Assembly: GCA_026168455.1 (NCBI GenBank)
Contig: CM047425.1
Span: 25,103,058 to 25,167,057, forward strand
Direction of reading: 5' to 3'
DNA from: Theocolax elegans
Taxonomy: Eukaryota > Arthropoda > Insecta > Hymenoptera > Cerocephalidae
Length of the DNA stretch: 64,000 nt
In this document: in pieces, positions 61,806-64,000 of the stretch
Position numbering within the stretch: position 1 is the first letter of the stretch
Layout of the letters: every line of letters starts with the position of its first letter
Position numbers and translations under genes: made by a program
Notes under the pieces: model-generated
The model's input: the letters and a program-made list of their open reading frames with translations, nothing else
What the model was told of the DNA's origin: nothing
Databases searched by the model: none

Positions 61806-62434
61806 TACGTAGAGTTGAAGATATTATTCAAAGCCAATACGCATATAAGCGGGATCGCCGATAGTGAGATCGAAACGAAGGGTTGCGCAAGAGTTTTTTT
61901 GTACTGCACTATAAAATCAATGCTCGGAGAAGAGCCGGCAATGGGAAACATCGACTAGAAAATTCGAGCATTAGAAGGAAGTAATAAATTAAGCCGTTCT
62001 TTGGGTAACGTCGCAGTAATAAAAGGGGGACAGCAAATTCTCCGAATTAACTACGAAGCGATACAGAAAATGCACGGGATTCGATAATTTTTAACTACGC
62101 ACATCTAACGGTCCAATCGGGTGCAAGCACAGAAAAATCGAGAACTACTTACACAATTTCCATATAAGGCAAAGTGTAAGACAAGGCGAAGTGTAAGACA
62201 AGGACAGATGCATAGATTTTTGGGTATATAAAGAGGACCCAGAACAGACACAGCCACTCCTAATTTTTCATCTAAAGCTTTCGCAAGGCGAAGCTTTGCT
62301 AGTCAACTCTTTGATTTTTATCCGAGGGCGTGGCTCTGCGACTCGGACCTTAAAGTATACAGCAAGGTAAGAGTTAGAATATTATATTGAATTATATTGT
62401 CATAATTTTTTATTAATATAACATTTTTACTTAC

Positions 62435-62538
62435 GTTGCTATTTCTTGGCCTACAATCTTTGTACTTGATGCAGCTGATAAGTAATTCCAAGTATTGCTG
62501 CCTTTCTGCCAATCCACAACAATAACATTAACGTTCCT
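62435..62538 (-). pseudogene. Second copy of PLA1 gene C exon 2
   Basis: It is identical to 61132-61235, including both splice sites. It could be used in place of the other copy; use of both adds 104 nt and shifts the frame. Confidence 0.75.
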
Positions 62539-62826
62539 CTAAAAAGCACATCATCACAATTACACATCATAAGATAAATATAAGGTATATTTTTTAATTT
62601 ATCCTTGAGACCGTGTATGTAAAAGTTTGAATGGTATGTCGAAACTATGATAATATTAGTTATTATCGTTATTTAGTTAATATTATAATACTTATTTTTG
62701 CAAGGTATTATATATTGTAAATTATTTGTGCATAAATCTATAATAAACATTAAATTTAATTTTTTATTTATTCACACTCTACCCTTAGATTATTTTTTTG
62801 AATTTTAGCAGTATTCTCACGACGAA

Positions 62827-63108
62827 ATGCGAATTGCAGACTCTGAGAGCAAGCGAGTTTCTAATGGTACTGCATTAGTAACTTTAGAAAGAAATTGCAA
62901 TGATGTGAGCATGCAGGGAAGTGGATCAACGCGAAAACACTACCCAGCTTTTATTTGTAAACGAAGAAAATATTCTTTAGGGTATCCACGTATTACGAGC
63001 GGTAATATGAATAATTTAAGTCATGTAGAGGGTTTAGTAAAATTCCGGGTTTTACCACCACGAAAATTATATTTATTTTACGAGTGTTTCAAACGAAACA
63101 GAGACTGA
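62827..63108 (+). pseudogene. Maverick/Polinton-type DNA polymerase B fragment, copy 2
   Basis: This is an exact duplicate of 61524-61805 in the second tandem unit. Confidence 0.5.
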
Positions 63109-63660
63109 TACGTAGAGTTGAAGATATTATTCAAAGCCAATACGCATATAAGCGGGATCGCCGATAGTGAGATCGAAACGAAGGGTTGCGCAAGAGTTTT
63201 TTTGTACTGCACTATAAAATCAATGCTCGGAGAAGAGCCGGCAATGGGAAACATCGACTAGAAAATTCGAGCATTAGAAGGAAGTAATAAATTAAGCCGT
63301 TCTTTGGGTAACGTCGCAGTAATAAAAGGGGGACAGCAAATTCTCCGAATTAACTACGAAGCGATACAGAAAATGCACGGGATTCGATAATTTTTAACTA
63401 CGCACATCTAACGGTCCAATCGGGTGCAAGCACAGAAAAATCGAGAACTACTTACACAATTTCCATATAAGGCAAAGTGTAAGACAAGGCGAAGTGTAAG
63501 ACAAGGACAGATGCATAGATTTTTGGGTATATAAAGAGGACCCAGAACAGACACAGCCACTCCTAATTTTTCATCTAAAGCTTTCGCAAGGCGAAGCTTT
63601 GCTAGTCAACTCTTTGATTTTTATCCGAGGGCGTGGCTCTGCGACTCGGACCTTAAAGTA

Positions 63661-64000
63661 ATACGCATTAAAAATCACGAGAGGAATCGAGACGTATCAT
63701 TGACATCTACGAGCCATAGTCGAGGAACTACGACTTCGACATCTGGAAATCATCGGGCTCCAACAGCATACCCATCTAACGTCGACGCCCGCAGGTCTAG
63801 CAGGACATTATCCGGAAATTTGACACCGCTATCCACGTTCAAGGCGGACCTTCGTTCCTCACCGTATACACACCGTATATACTTATATATATATCTATAT
63901 ATTTGGGTACTTAAGGTATATTCTTTTCGGCTATCTATACGCTTGTATTATTCGTAAAGGCAAACCTGATATTTTATGTTATTTCAATTACTGAACCAAC
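63661..64000. other. Window edge, no gene recognised
   Basis: The Ser/Thr-rich frame at 63700-63957 is not recognisable. A TATATAAAG box at about 63528 could drive transcription into this segment. Confidence 0.3.

Larger units (their letters stand above)
61058..63660. repeat. 1303-bp perfect tandem duplication
   Basis: Copies 61058-62357 and 62361-63660 appear identical at an offset of 1303, joined by TAC. Each carries a PLA1 exon 2 on the minus strand, a polymerase fragment on the plus strand, and near the end a TATATAAAG box followed by an inverted AAGCTTTCGC/GCGAAGCTTT. Perfect identity implies a very recent event or an assembly duplicate. Confidence 0.9.

Overview
The window is AT-rich eukaryotic DNA with intron-split genes, retrovirus-like elements and many foldback (long-hairpin) elements, and it reads as an insect genome. 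Three tandem minus-strand genes encode secreted lipases of the phospholipase A1 (PLA1) type found in hymenopteran venoms, so Hymenoptera is my best guess. No marker in the window fixes the species.

Host genes. PLA1 gene A occupies 4940-9503 and PLA1 gene B 39521-46250. Both can be read through as six exons with consensus splice sites and give 469 and 427 residues. Gene C (48266 to beyond the right edge) has the same exons 3-6. Its exon 2 lies about 10.5 kb upstream, inside a 1.3-kb perfect tandem duplication (61058-63660), so exon 2 is present twice; exon 1 must lie outside the window. At the left, 2284-3471 (+) holds the end of a BEN-domain gene with an in-frame stop, either a short gene or a relic.

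The main accessory feature is a full-length, probably young endogenous errantivirus-like (Ty3/gypsy) element at 12988-29165. It has 604-bp LTRs differing at one base, a 5-bp target duplication, a tRNA-Lys-type primer-binding site, a polypurine tract and open gag, pol and env frames. Unusual traits are a 4-kb leader, a pol about 500 residues longer than usual with an AT-hook motif and a macro-like module between RNase H and integrase, and two extra genes downstream of env. The two extra proteins have the same plan: RRM-like folds followed by H-x2-C-x11-H-x3-C. A splice donor in U5 and acceptors just before env and each extra gene suggest expression by alternative splicing, as in complex retroviruses. 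This is the best candidate here for an undescribed system.

The space between genes A and B also holds a 6.47-kb near-perfect palindrome (30528-36994) flanked by TATA, with nested foldbacks and minisatellites. The rest of the non-coding sequence, including introns of the PLA1 genes, is crowded with foldback/MITE-like elements (one hAT-type with a perfect 8-bp target duplication), possible solo LTRs, short tandem repeats and a fragment of a Maverick/Polinton-type DNA polymerase B.
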